This document shows positions 17,117-26,129 of a stretch of DNA of 64,000 nt, piece by piece (the stretch's first letter is position 1; every line of letters starts with the position of its first letter). The DNA comes from Paenibacillus sp. FSL K6-1330 (GTDB taxonomy: Bacteria > Bacillota > Bacilli > Paenibacillales > Paenibacillaceae), in assembly GCF_037976825.1 (NCBI RefSeq), contig NZ_CP150269.1:5159501-5223500 (forward strand). The letters are read 5' to 3'. A program made the position numbers and the translations under genes. The notes beneath the pieces were generated by a model. The model was given only the letters and a program-made list of their open reading frames with translations. It had not been told where the DNA came from and ran no database searches.

Positions 17117-17839
17117 TCAGTTTACTTTGACAAAACTCCATTTCTTGTTCGAGTAAGTTAACCAAACCTGGTACTCAGTGATTTCATCTCTAAATTCATA
17201 TACCTTATCCAAATCCAAGTAATGCCCTACGGCAGTAACAGGTACGCTTATACTCGCTTTGCTTTTAACGATTTTCGAGAAATCGATGAATAAGCCTTCC
17301 TTAGTCGATTCCAGAAGCATGGCGGCTATGTCATCTGGAAGGTCTTCCATTTTCCGACGTGTTAATCTATGTAATTTGGACACGATGACCCTAGACAACA
17401 GAGTCTTATAATCCTCAAGGTCAGATACATACAGCTTATTGAACCATCCATCATCATGCGCGTAGTAAGCAAACCTAGCTTTCGGTATTTCATGTAAGGG
17501 CTCGGCAAAATGAGCGAAGGTTAATAATTCCGCAATTTGGAGTTTGGTTAATTTGACCAGATCTTCTTCCCTATCAAAATCAACCCAGCAAAAATCTCCA
17601 TAATCGTATACGCTATCTTCCACTAATCGATCAAGTTCTTGAGATGTCACATAATCTAATCTGGAATGGATACTCCACTGGGCATCTTCGAACTTGTGTT
17701 TAAGGAGAATCAAATTCTCCGGTCGGTTACTTACACATGACATAAATTCATAAAATTCAATGCCATAGGAATAAAAGTACAGGTTATGTTGTTCCTTCCC
17801 ATTCACATAGATCAAATCTCTAAGATTTTGTTTAGACAT
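17117..17839 (-). CDS. Uncharacterised protein (240 residues)
   Basis: I do not recognise this family. The protein begins MSKQNLRDLIYVNGKEQHNL and is soluble, acidic, with many aromatic residues and no signal or membrane segment. It looks alpha/beta with an internal helical region (LTKLQIAELLTFAHFAEPLH) and a C-terminal beta stretch (ITEYQVWLTYSNKKWSFVKV). The ATG follows GAGAGAGGT. A second uncharacterised gene lies 45 bases upstream, and the two are probably cotranscribed. Confidence 0.65.
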   Translation of the reverse strand: MSKQNLRDLIYVNGKEQHNLYFYSYGIEFYEFMSCVSNRPENLILLKHKFEDAQWSIHSRLDYVTSQELDRLVEDSVYDYGDFCWVDFDREEDLVKLTKLQIAELLTFAHFAEPLHEIPKARFAYYAHDDGWFNKLYVSDLEDYKTLLSRVIVSKLHRLTRRKMEDLPDDIAAMLLESTKEGLFIDFSKIVKSKASISVPVTAVGHYLDLDKVYEFRDEITEYQVWLTYSNKKWSFVKVN

Positions 17840-17884
17840 GATGACCTCTCTCTAATGCTATCAATGTATAGTCTCTCCAAGCAA

Positions 17885-18457
17885 CTACTCCCTCGAGTAC
17901 AAGAGCGCACCACCAGACCCAAGAATAACGAAATGTTGACCAGACGGGGAAAAACCGCATTTTATTTTCCCATCCAGCCGGTTCAAATCGATTATCGCGG
18001 CATGTTTGAGATATTCATAGTTAGGGACAAACACCCGATCCAAGACTACGGAAGCCCTTGGCCACCAGGGGTAAATGACTTCCAGCATCCAGCCATCGTT
18101 CGTAATATGAATCCCGTCTCCAGACTCAAATCCAAAAATAGAAATGTCCTGTCCGTCCTGCGGAATACGAAAACTCAAGTAGTTATCGCTAATATGATCA
18201 TCCGTTACATTAGGATCCTGGTCTCTGTGCAGTCGGTTCCCGGACCTGGCCTGTGTAATGCTGTAACCGGAGCTGCTGATCAGAACAAGGTTCTCATCGG
18301 CATCCCATCCGCACGCAATGCACCCCGCAGCTGGTATGATAACCTCGTGACGCCAAGGATGGGGTGGTTTCGTAGGTTCTTTGGCTTGTGCCTGGTGCAG
18401 CAAATCGATCTCAAACTTCGTTCTGATTTCTTTTTTTGAATGTTTAAAAGGGGTCAT
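17885..18457 (-). CDS. Uncharacterised protein (about 190 residues)
   Basis: The start at 18457 follows GGGAGT at good spacing (MTPFKHSKKEIRTKFEID); an upstream ATG at 18472 is the alternative. The N-terminus is helical and basic; the rest is beta-rich with Gly/Trp clusters (PHPWRHEVIIPAAGCIACGW, MLEVIYPWWPRASVVLDRV), and the C-terminus (CGFSPSGQHFVILGSGGALL) resembles a propeller blade. No family can be named. It precedes the 240-residue unknown on the same strand. Confidence 0.6.
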   Translation of the reverse strand: MTPFKHSKKEIRTKFEIDLLHQAQAKEPTKPPHPWRHEVIIPAAGCIACGWDADENLVLISSSGYSITQARSGNRLHRDQDPNVTDDHISDNYLSFRIPQDGQDISIFGFESGDGIHITNDGWMLEVIYPWWPRASVVLDRVFVPNYEYLKHAAIIDLNRLDGKIKCGFSPSGQHFVILGSGGALLYSRE

Positions 18458-18548
18458 ATCATACTCCCACATTGATCTGAATTAAGGCGAATACGCTCAT
18501 TCCTTCTCTGCTGGTTAGCAAGACTATCCTCGCTAATTAAAAACAATA

Positions 18549-18701
18549 TCACGGTTTAGGATGATGATTCATCTCCTGTAGTCTTATGTTAAGCTCATCC
18601 AGTGATCGCTGCATGTGCTCCATCCTTCTCAGAGCAGAATACTGATTGCTAATAATCCCGGCCAAGCCGACTATCATAACGATAATAATCAAACCGATCA
18701 T
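18549..18701 (-). CDS. Small membrane protein with coiled-coil tail
   Basis: From the ATG at 18701, preceded by AAGGA, the gene encodes 50 residues: one membrane segment (MIGLIIIVMIVGLAGII) followed by an amphipathic helix (YSALRRMEHMQRSLDELNIR). Longer in-frame readings to 18848 overlap the upstream lipoprotein gene and lack membrane logic. Small single-span proteins of this form are common in Bacillales and mostly unstudied. Confidence 0.5.
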   Translation of the reverse strand: MIGLIIIVMIVGLAGIISNQYSALRRMEHMQRSLDELNIRLQEMNHHPKP

Positions 18702-18804
18702 GTAGAATGCATCCTTTCCGTTCTTAGATTGATCTCTAATAATATTTGTTATCGGGTAACATCGATGGTACGTCCCCGGTTTATCTAATAAAGAAAATAA
18801 AAAA

Positions 18805-19290
18805 TCATCCCGATCGCATTGTCTTGCTATGCGAAGGCGGATCATCACTACCCAACTCCTTGCGATGAAGAATAGGATCCATATTACTTTGATCGATGTT
18901 CAATGTTCCATCAGCTTGTTTTGCCTCATGATTAAATACCAAATACCCTCCAATGATTTCATTGCCTGACTCCAGTATATATCCCACAATCTGATTGTAA
19001 GTCATTGTTTTTTCTTGCAGAATATACCCTGTTTCGATAACCTCTTTATCCAAAAATGGTTTCAGGTCCACATGACCCAATTCTTTAATATCTTTCACAT
19101 GCGACTTAAAGGATTGTAAAGTATGAGCAGCGTATTTTGTTTCGGACGCAAATCTATCAATGCTCCATCCGTAATCCTCCAAGTAATTAATATGCTGTTC
19201 TTTATGGATTTCTATGACGACCCCATCATCCTCTTTATTACAACCAACAAGGATAACTAACATTAGAATGAAAAATAATTTTAATTTCAA
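18805..19290 (-). CDS. Small lipoprotein (DUF4830-like)
   Basis: A TTG at 19290, eight bases after AAAGGA, gives a 161-residue precursor with a short lipoprotein signal (LKLKLFFILMLVILVGC) whose Cys near residue 17 would be lipidated. The mature region NYLEDYGWSIDRFASETKYA recalls the DUF4830 family, in which a domain begins FLxxYGWxV. No enzymatic motif is visible. It would sit on the outer face of the cytoplasmic membrane. Confidence 0.65.
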   Translation of the reverse strand: MKLKLFFILMLVILVGCNKEDDGVVIEIHKEQHINYLEDYGWSIDRFASETKYAAHTLQSFKSHVKDIKELGHVDLKPFLDKEVIETGYILQEKTMTYNQIVGYILESGNEIIGGYLVFNHEAKQADGTLNIDQSNMDPILHRKELGSDDPPSHSKTMRSG

Positions 19291-19349
19291 TTCTCCAGTC
19301 CTTTCTTGCATCCGGATTATATATCCGAATGAGAAGCCTTTAATTCCTT

Positions 19350-20462
19350 CTACACAAAACGGCTACGAGTATCCCATATGTTCGGGTCCAATTTTACCGC
19401 TGGCGTAAAAGTTGTCGTCAATGCGTACCGCCCACCGGATTCCGCAGATTGATAGGCACCGAACAGAATCTCGTGCACATGTAGCTGCTGTTTCGCAGAC
19501 TGGACGGGCTGTTCACCCGTACGAAGGCAGCGAACAAAATGGGCAATAACACTCTCATCACGTTGTTCCGCAATTTGACGATACGGCACATAACAGCTCT
19601 CATTCCCCCGCCAATTGACTGGCTCCGCATCTGGAACAGCGTCTCCCAACGTGTGAACAACCAAAGGATATCCACCGTCATTCATAGCTATAGTGCCTTT
19701 TCGTCCGTAGATCAGCGTATTATTCTGCTTGAAGGACATTCCCCATAACGAGCGAATAACGGCATGCTGCCCACCTGCAAATTGAAGGATGAGGGTGGCA
19801 TTATCATCCACATCGCTGTTCACCTTCTTACCATCGCCAACGATGCGATTGGGAATTAGCGTGTTGACTTCAGCCATCACACTTGTAGCGGGGCCTAACA
19901 AACCGATCAGGCGGCTAACAGGATAAGCCAGGCAATCCAGTACCGCACCTCCATGCGCTACGGATTTATCATAATACCAGTTATCGCGCCATGGGCCGGG
20001 AAGGGAGAGTTGTGCTTCCGCGCCTGTGATTTTTCCAATGTAACGCTCATCAATAAAATCGGCAGCAGCTAGAAAGACGGGGTTCAAGTCAAAAGGCAGG
20101 CTCATGAAAATCAGCCCCTTCCCCTCTGCGAGCGTAACCATACGCTTACAGTCTTCAAATGTGCTCGCCATCGGTTTCTCGTTCAGAACAGGCAATCCCT
20201 GTTCCAGCGCAGCCAGCACGGGCTCAGCATGCATGGAATGAGGAGTCGTAACCACTACACCATCCAAATCTTCTCGTTCCAGCATGAGTCGATAATCATC
20301 ATACCACCCAGGAATTCCATATGCCGCTGCCTTCTTCTTCGCATTCTCCAAAAGTCTGGAGTATGTTGCTACAATCTGCACACCTTCAAGCATTGCCGCC
20401 TGTTCAAAATAACGATTGCTGACATGACCGCTACCGATCATGCCAAGCTTAATCTTTTTCAT
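19350..20462 (-). CDS. Gfo/Idh/MocA-family oxidoreductase
   Basis: The 370-residue protein begins MKKIKLGMIGSGHVSNRYFE with the GxGxxS/A dinucleotide loop and contains NEKPMAST, the EKP motif of the family, followed by the C-terminal alpha/beta sheet domain that makes the substrate pocket (AHGGAVLDCLAYPVSRLIGL). It oxidises or reduces a sugar or cyclitol derivative with NAD(P); substrate unknown. The start overlaps the stop of the upstream serine hydrolase gene by 14 bases, indicating translational coupling. Confidence 0.88.
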   Translation of the reverse strand: MKKIKLGMIGSGHVSNRYFEQAAMLEGVQIVATYSRLLENAKKKAAAYGIPGWYDDYRLMLEREDLDGVVVTTPHSMHAEPVLAALEQGLPVLNEKPMASTFEDCKRMVTLAEGKGLIFMSLPFDLNPVFLAAADFIDERYIGKITGAEAQLSLPGPWRDNWYYDKSVAHGGAVLDCLAYPVSRLIGLLGPATSVMAEVNTLIPNRIVGDGKKVNSDVDDNATLILQFAGGQHAVIRSLWGMSFKQNNTLIYGRKGTIAMNDGGYPLVVHTLGDAVPDAEPVNWRGNESCYVPYRQIAEQRDESVIAHFVRCLRTGEQPVQSAKQQLHVHEILFGAYQSAESGGRYALTTTFTPAVKLDPNIWDTRSRFV

Positions 20463-21357
20463 GGAAATATAACCCCAAACACTCGTAAAATGTTTCATTA
20501 AACATGGTCTGATCTTCACTATAATTCTCTGTATATTTGTTCAGCATCCGAACCCCTACCGCATTGAATTCAGGAATAACTACGCAATGACACCCGGCGG
20601 CTCCGGAAGCATAAAACCATTTTTCTTGAAAATACCATCCAAAAATCCGGTGCTGATCTTGAGTTTCAGCTCTTAATTGGTTAATCAAACGAAATACTTC
20701 ATTAGATAGGAGTTGTTGGTCATGAACGGCTCCCTGAAGTAGATGCAGGTATCCCCACATCGCCAAATCTTTGGCGCTCGCGTACAAATTCCGGTCGTGG
20801 CCTTCATCGGACTCTATTCGAATGGATGCATACCCATCCGCAGCCTGAAAATCACATACTAAATTGGAGTATGGAACAGACACCCACTCCGAATGGTTCA
20901 GCTCCAGTGGTTTAAATACGCGTTCTGTTATTAATTGAGAGATCGTCTTGCCTGTTATCGTTTTTATTAGTTTTCCCGCGACTTCCTCGCGTTCGATTCG
21001 CTGGGGACCAAAGTATTTGGCATTGGTTTTGGTTGCTAAATCGCGGATGGTCACTCCTTTTAAATCGCTGGTTGGCATATCTTTCACAATATCAGAGACA
21101 ACCGTATCGATGGAGATGTTCCCTTCTGTAACCGCAATGGCCGTTGCCATGCCAACGTATGACTTTCTGATTGAATATAGATTAAACATTGAATCCCGGG
21201 TTACCGGCAATGCACCACTCTTAAAATGATGCTGTCCAGAATACCATTCCCTTATGGCATGACCATCTTGAATGATGAACAAAGCGGAGGCAGAAGCACC
21301 ATACTTTTCCTGAGAGGCTTGAGTATATGAAACTAGTTGCTGGAACGGATCGCTCAT
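20449..21357 (-). CDS. Beta-lactamase-related serine hydrolase
   Basis: The 302-residue protein belongs to the class C beta-lactamase/esterase fold: SIRKSYVGMATAIAV holds the Ser-x-x-Lys nucleophile motif, then ISIDTVVSDIVKDMP and TIRDLATKTN, and KDLAMWGYLHLLQGAV further on. There is no signal peptide, so it acts in the cytoplasm. The segment between the TIRDL motif and the next helix is shorter than in typical members, which may remove part of the usual Tyr-x-Asn loop. The start follows AGAAGGG. It is coupled to the oxidoreductase gene. Substrate unknown. Confidence 0.8.
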   Translation of the reverse strand: MSDPFQQLVSYTQASQEKYGASASALFIIQDGHAIREWYSGQHHFKSGALPVTRDSMFNLYSIRKSYVGMATAIAVTEGNISIDTVVSDIVKDMPTSDLKGVTIRDLATKTNAKYFGPQRIEREEVAGKLIKTITGKTISQLITERVFKPLELNHSEWVSVPYSNLVCDFQAADGYASIRIESDEGHDRNLYASAKDLAMWGYLHLLQGAVHDQQLLSNEVFRLINQLRAETQDQHRIFGWYFQEKWFYASGAAGCHCVVIPEFNAVGVRMLNKYTENYSEDQTMFNETFYECLGLYFHEKD

Positions 21358-21380
21358 AAAAAGTCCCTTCTAACGACATA

Positions 21381-21416
21381 ACCCGTCCTTTAGATCTTGC
21401 TCTTCTTAGGTCGGGT
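21381..21416 (-). terminator. Terminator-like hairpin after a methyltransferase gene
   Basis: The stem ACCCGtCCTttAGA / TCTtcTTAGGtCGGGT is imperfect and lacks a strong T tract, but its position just after the stop at 21436 and its likeness to the hairpins at 16.4 and 24.2 kb support a role in termination. Confidence 0.5.
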
Positions 21417-21435
21417 CAAACGTCGTCTTATTATT

Positions 21436-22236
21436 TTATTTCGTAGCATAAATCGATAGCCACTGAGGAAGCGCTGCAAGCGGGTTCAGTTGCCAGTTGC
21501 GGAAATCTTCCAACTCTTGATCTGACAAACGGCTAGCCTCGTCTTTGGATTCATCCACCCAGAATCTGCCGTCCACTGCGAACATTTCTTCCATATGTTT
21601 TACGTTCAAACCGGATGACATCATGGCGTTCAATATATCTTGAATACGCCACTTATACGTCGGTATTTCTCCAAAAGGTCCCGTAGAATCATATGGATTC
21701 ACCACTTGGATCTTCTCTGTAGAGCTGGTTCCAAATGGACGCATAAACGGATGAATGTCAAACATCATGTACGTCCCTTCTAGTTTAAGAATTCGATGGA
21801 TCTGGGTATACATCGAATTCAAATCATGAATCCATACATGGACCCCATTCGAGGTGTAGACGAAATCATATTCATCACTCTTGATGCAGCTCAGCTTCAT
21901 GGTATCGTCACAGATGAACTCAATATTCCATCCGTATTTCTCTGCTATAACCGAACTATTCTCCAGCTGTCGTTCCGAAATGTCACACGAAGTAACCTTA
22001 GCCCCCATGAGATGAAAAGCAAACACAGCATGACTGTCTCCGCTTGAAGGAACACATATCCTTTTGCCCCCCAGGTCTGGGAAAGCCTTCATGATCATGG
22101 AGAACGCTGTAGGATGAAATGCGGATTCCGGTTGTTTAATGATGTTGGCTATGACCTCTTCGGTCCGATATCCTACATACCACGAGTCTGACCATTCATC
22201 CCAAGATCTTTTAATGATATCCTCTTGTTCTTTCAT
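21436..22236 (-). CDS. Class I SAM-dependent methyltransferase
   Basis: The ATG at 22236 follows GGAGG and gives 266 residues beginning MKEQEDIIKRSWDEWSDSWY. Motif I is atypical: RICVPSSGDSHAVFAFHLMG (PSSGD in place of GxGxG) followed by VTSCDISERQLENS. The phrase FVYTSNGVHVWIHDL is the motif IV region. This pattern is found in a Bacillales methyltransferase subgroup annotated generically. A C-terminal region of about 90 residues caps the active site. Substrate unknown. Confidence 0.82.
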   Translation of the reverse strand: MKEQEDIIKRSWDEWSDSWYVGYRTEEVIANIIKQPESAFHPTAFSMIMKAFPDLGGKRICVPSSGDSHAVFAFHLMGAKVTSCDISERQLENSSVIAEKYGWNIEFICDDTMKLSCIKSDEYDFVYTSNGVHVWIHDLNSMYTQIHRILKLEGTYMMFDIHPFMRPFGTSSTEKIQVVNPYDSTGPFGEIPTYKWRIQDILNAMMSSGLNVKHMEEMFAVDGRFWVDESKDEASRLSDQELEDFRNWQLNPLAALPQWLSIYATK

Positions 22237-22522
22237 CTTGCAACCTCCTTGCCTGCCAAACACAAGCGTTCATAATTAAACGTATATCGGCTATTATGCT
22301 ACAACCAAGCCTGACAGGATATGGAGAATTTATATGTAATTGAACTCTACCGACGAATTTAGGAAACGAGTAAACTAATGAATGCAAGATAGATGTCACT
22401 ACAAGGCTCCGATCGCCAACAGCCTGCTCTGAATCACTCTATTTTGCTCTCGTTTCCCGTCCATTTATGCAGCACAAGCGCTGCACTGAAGATGATGAAA
22501 ATGGCTAGAATCCTTCCATATG

Positions 22523-23224
22523 CTAAGGCTGCCGCTCGCGTTCCATCGCCTCAAGCGCCTCGAGTTTTTGCCTATACTGACGTATTAGATCTGGATCGGG
22601 CCCATCACGGTGCTTTTCGATGAACGCCTGAAGTGCCAAGCGGTATTCTGAAATGAATGTCGGATTGGTGGGGCTTGTTGCAAGCTGGGCTTCGGCTTTT
22701 GCAACTGGTTTCAGGTCTTTATTGAGTACCCATTTCTTCCCATAATCTGACTTGTCGCTCATGATGAGGATATTACCCTCGAAACCTGGAACATATTTGG
22801 CAACGAAAACTTCACCCTTGGGCGGAATAAGAATGACATTGCGCAGTGGATAGATGCTGGCAGACATGGTAGTAAAATTCGTCACCACATCTTCCCCCTC
22901 GGAGGTTTTAAGGACTGCTTCGTACTCCCAAACATATTGATCATTGTACAGGGAGTTTGTTTCCTCTGCATAAACAACGACTGCAGTACCTTCCGTGCCA
23001 ACGGCGTTAAGAAATAAGGCATTTAGGTGATGCGTGAAGAAGATGTTGAACATTGCTGCCAGAAAGCCTAAAATCGGCAAGATAAAAAACCACTTTCCGT
23101 GGTTACGCCATATCGATAGGAGGATACCCATGGCAAAGCTGAGGAATAAGATTATCAAAAATGACCAGATCGGGTGATGCGTGAGGAAATACAAGACGGC
23201 CGAGATCATATACATATATATCAC
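22523..23224 (-). CDS. Membrane protein, DUF3592-like outer domain
   Basis: The 233-residue protein has two membrane segments (about 5-40 and 45-70), then an extracellular or cytoplasmic beta domain beginning GTEGTAVVVYAEETN, with YEAVLKTSEGEDVV and VFVAKYVPGFEGNI, similar to DUF3592 proteins. The C-terminal 60 residues are charged and helical (RQYRQKLEALEAMERERQP). The start is a GTG after GAGGAAGTGA. No function is known. The 260-base gap at 22264-22522 downstream has no supportable gene, only a short hydrophobic frame without a ribosome site. Confidence 0.6.
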   Translation of the reverse strand: MIYMYMISAVLYFLTHHPIWSFLIILFLSFAMGILLSIWRNHGKWFFILPILGFLAAMFNIFFTHHLNALFLNAVGTEGTAVVVYAEETNSLYNDQYVWEYEAVLKTSEGEDVVTNFTTMSASIYPLRNVILIPPKGEVFVAKYVPGFEGNILIMSDKSDYGKKWVLNKDLKPVAKAEAQLATSPTNPTFISEYRLALQAFIEKHRDGPDPDLIRQYRQKLEALEAMERERQP

Positions 23225-23320
23225 TCACTTCCTCTCATGACGCTCCTTATATCTGGAACCTTTTGACCACGACCTCGTCCTTGAAATGATTGGGTAGAAA
23301 GCGAATCTCCACCGGTTGCC

Positions 23321-24097
23321 CTACCCCTCTATTTCTCTATAAATGCTCAGTGCCTTCTTCATCTTCTCTGTGTACTCCATGGAGTGGCTCGAATTTAATA
23401 GCTTAACATCCTGACGCCCGCTGGAGCTGAGCAGATCCTTGTCACTTAATACCTGAATGAGCCTGTTCACGGTTCCTTTACTGCCATCTATAATGCGAAT
23501 GTGATCCGGCAGCAGATCCGTTAAGATTCTTTTGTAAAAAGGATAGTGGGTACAGCCCAAGACGATGGTTCCATACTCATTCATATCGAAGGATTCGAAT
23601 TGCTTGGTAAAGTAAGCATTCATGACCTTTTGATCGAAATTCAAAGCCTCACAGTGCTCTACCAACTCCGGCAGAGGCAGGGAGTCCACGATATGCATGC
23701 TATCGACTCGTCGAACCAAATCCCTGTACTTCGATTCCTTTAAGGTCAGCGGCGTAGCAAGCACCAAGATTCGCTTCCCGCTGGAACGATTGATTTCGAC
23801 GGCCGGCTTTACGGCCGGCTCCATCCCGATGACTGGGACCGGATAAGCCTTCCTTAGATCGGAAATCGCCATACTTGTAGCCGTGTTGCATGCAACGACG
23901 ATGGCTTTGACTTCTTCCTTCATGATCGTTTCCATCGCATGATGGATGTAAGATTTCACGTCTTCCTTGTCTTTGGTACCATATGGCACATGTAGGGTGT
24001 CCGCATAAAACAAAAAGTCTTCATGCGGCAGCTCCTTCATAGCCGCCGATAACACCGTTAAACCGCCTAAACCTGAATCAAAAAAAGCTATTCTCAT
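23321..24097 (-). CDS. racE: Glutamate racemase
   Basis: The 258-residue protein interconverts L- and D-glutamate for peptidoglycan synthesis. The family's key elements are complete: IAFFDSGLGGLTVL with the Asp-Ser pair, VVACNTATSMA with the first catalytic Cys near residue 70, and VLGCTHYPFYKRIL with the second Cys near 182. The start at 24097 follows AGGTG; a GTG three codons upstream is less well placed. It is the most clearly housekeeping gene in the first half of the window, though many Bacillales have two copies, so this may be the secondary one (murI/racE/yrpC type). Confidence 0.93.
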   Translation of the reverse strand: MRIAFFDSGLGGLTVLSAAMKELPHEDFLFYADTLHVPYGTKDKEDVKSYIHHAMETIMKEEVKAIVVACNTATSMAISDLRKAYPVPVIGMEPAVKPAVEINRSSGKRILVLATPLTLKESKYRDLVRRVDSMHIVDSLPLPELVEHCEALNFDQKVMNAYFTKQFESFDMNEYGTIVLGCTHYPFYKRILTDLLPDHIRIIDGSKGTVNRLIQVLSDKDLLSSSGRQDVKLLNSSHSMEYTEKMKKALSIYREIEG

Positions 24098-24236
24098 GTT
24101 TTTCACCTATCGTTGTATGTTTTTCTGTCAGCATCCTTACGTAAATATCCTTATACATTATACTCCACTACTACAATCTTCGCAGGGCCATCTGTACGAT
24201 TGGGATCGTAAGTGGATCAGGTTCAAAATACAGAAC

Positions 24237-24270
24237 GACCCAGCCTTATTGTAATCTCAGAGGCCGGGTC
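24237..24270 (-). terminator. Terminator-like hairpin after the methyltransferase-TPR gene
   Basis: The stem GACCCaGCCT / AGGCcGGGTC lies about 70 bases after the stop at 24342. It resembles the hairpins at 16.4 and 21.4 kb; the T tract is weak. Confidence 0.5.
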
Positions 24271-24341
24271 GCGTGCGTCGTTTCTATGCAATTCTGAGAA
24301 AAACATGTAACTTCCTTCGCAAACATTAAGAAATGCGTGTT

Positions 24342-25892
24342 TTACTCAAAACATTTCAACAGTGCCAAGGCCTCTTCATGATCGGGTTCCAGAACAAGCG
24401 CCTCACGCGTGTATTCCAAAGCCTCCTCGTCAAGACCAAGCTCATAGCAGCAGATCGCCAAGCAATATAAAACCGTTGACACCGGCTCATCTTCATCCGT
24501 CTCCACGGATTCCTTCAGGAAGAACCTCGCATCCTCGTACATATCCATCTCGAACAGCACCAGCCCCGCGTCCAATGCCAGATCATAACGCTGCTCCATC
24601 ACATAGTACGATGACCACATCTTATATATGCCTGTTCGGATATCCAGTATTTCTTCGTCATTTGCATCCGGCAGCAGATTCGATATGCGTTTCGCGCTTT
24701 GAATGAAGAACTCGGCGTCATACCCGCCCAATCGCCAAAAAGACAAAATTTGCTGCATGCCCATGCTCTCAATATTCCGGTCGATCCATTCCTTCATACT
24801 GAAGAATTCATCCGGTCCGAAGCGTTCGATAAATTGGCGGTAAGCGATCCGAGTATTGGCATAACTCGTGGGTGCTTCCAGCATGAGGATACAGCCGATG
24901 TTAATATTTTTATAATGCTGCGTGGGGAAAATCGCCTCTGCGCCCCTTTGCTCAAACACATACTGAAACGCATGATAATTTGCTGTTAGAGAGAAGCTGC
25001 CATGGAAAATTAATTGCGGCGGTTCGGCGAACTTCCAATTATCGAGATGATGATCTCCTTTATCCGCTGTGAGAAGCATGAAACCCGACGTTGATAACTG
25101 ATTCAGACGCTCCATGCAGGTCAAACCCACCTCTGGAAACAGGATATGCGAATCCTCCAGTTCTTGCTGGTAGTGGGCAATCACATCGCGGTACCGGTAG
25201 GTGTCCTCCTCGTATCTGGGTTCACGGCGATGCTCGTATGCCAGTTTCATTCGTTCCAGCACTTCAGCTGGCTTGAGCTTGTTGTGCTGCTCCGGAAATT
25301 CGATGACAACATCACTCTCGTAAATCTTGCCTTCCCCCACATAGATCAGTTCTTGCGGAATGCCGTCAAAAAAGTAGTTAGCGACAACCAGCAGCGGCTG
25401 CTTCAGATCTCCCGGACGTATCGTTGTCTTCGATACCACCAGGTTCAATTCCGTGTCATGCACGGCATCGAACCTCGCGAAGTCCAGCAGTCCCTGTTCA
25501 ATATAGGATTGCATGGCAGGATGTTGATTCCATGCTGTAACATTTTTAATCGGCAGATCGGTCATGACATAGCGGAAAGGGGGCAGTGCTATACCCGCAA
25601 AATCTCTCAGCTCGCACAGCTTGTGCAGCACATGATAACCGAGGCGCCCAGCTCCGGCTCCCAATTCAAGAATTGTTACAGTTTCGGTGAGATCAGCTTG
25701 ATCGGCGCGGTCCCGAAGGAATCCGAATATAATTTCGGCGTAAGCTGTAGCAATCATAGGGTTGCTCGTAATATACTGTGGAACCTGATCATTATTCCAG
25801 GCTTTCATCCCCAGTTCTTCGTAATAATTCCGCTGTAGTTCCCAAATGGGTGCTTCACTGTAACGGAAGCGTTGTTGAATATTGTCCGTCAT
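24342..25892 (-). CDS. MidA-like methyltransferase fused to a TPR region
   Basis: The protein of about 516 residues starts MTDNIQQRFRYSEAPIWELQ. Residues about 75-300 are a class I methyltransferase of the MidA/NDUFAF7 (SAM-dependent MidA) kind: ILELGAGAGRLGYHVLHKL is motif I with a long insertion, and LLVVANYFFDGIPQELIYV (ANYFFDGIP) is the MidA-type motif IV where the family has ANEFFDALP. After about residue 400 the chain is helical with TPR-like repeats (ALDAGLVLFEMDMYEDARFF, YELGLDEEALEYTREALVLE). In mitochondria the family methylates an Arg of a complex I subunit; a bacterial TPR-fused form may modify a protein target. Substrate unknown. Confidence 0.8.
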   Translation of the reverse strand: MTDNIQQRFRYSEAPIWELQRNYYEELGMKAWNNDQVPQYITSNPMIATAYAEIIFGFLRDRADQADLTETVTILELGAGAGRLGYHVLHKLCELRDFAGIALPPFRYVMTDLPIKNVTAWNQHPAMQSYIEQGLLDFARFDAVHDTELNLVVSKTTIRPGDLKQPLLVVANYFFDGIPQELIYVGEGKIYESDVVIEFPEQHNKLKPAEVLERMKLAYEHRREPRYEEDTYRYRDVIAHYQQELEDSHILFPEVGLTCMERLNQLSTSGFMLLTADKGDHHLDNWKFAEPPQLIFHGSFSLTANYHAFQYVFEQRGAEAIFPTQHYKNINIGCILMLEAPTSYANTRIAYRQFIERFGPDEFFSMKEWIDRNIESMGMQQILSFWRLGGYDAEFFIQSAKRISNLLPDANDEEILDIRTGIYKMWSSYYVMEQRYDLALDAGLVLFEMDMYEDARFFLKESVETDEDEPVSTVLYCLAICCYELGLDEEALEYTREALVLEPDHEEALALLKCFE

Positions 25893-26129
25893 TCTATATA
25901 ACCCTGCTCTCTGTATCATTAAAGTACACTCTGATGATGTGCATGCTCATATGCACCGGTCGACCAAGAACGTCTATTGAATCGTACCATATAACTTGGT
26001 TCTACCCAAACCTTCTAATGATAAAATCCTGTGTATAGGCTTGAGCTTGATGGCAAATATGCCATTCTTAGGCGTATAGGCACCTTTCCTTCCACACCCT
26101 AATATAGTGTAGGAGAACAGAAGGGCGGG

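Noticed and set aside
22430..22560. A short hydrophobic minus-strand frame (GRILAIFIIFSAALVL) after the DUF3592-like gene
   Set aside because: No start codon with a ribosome site and it overlaps the end of the neighbouring gene in another frame.
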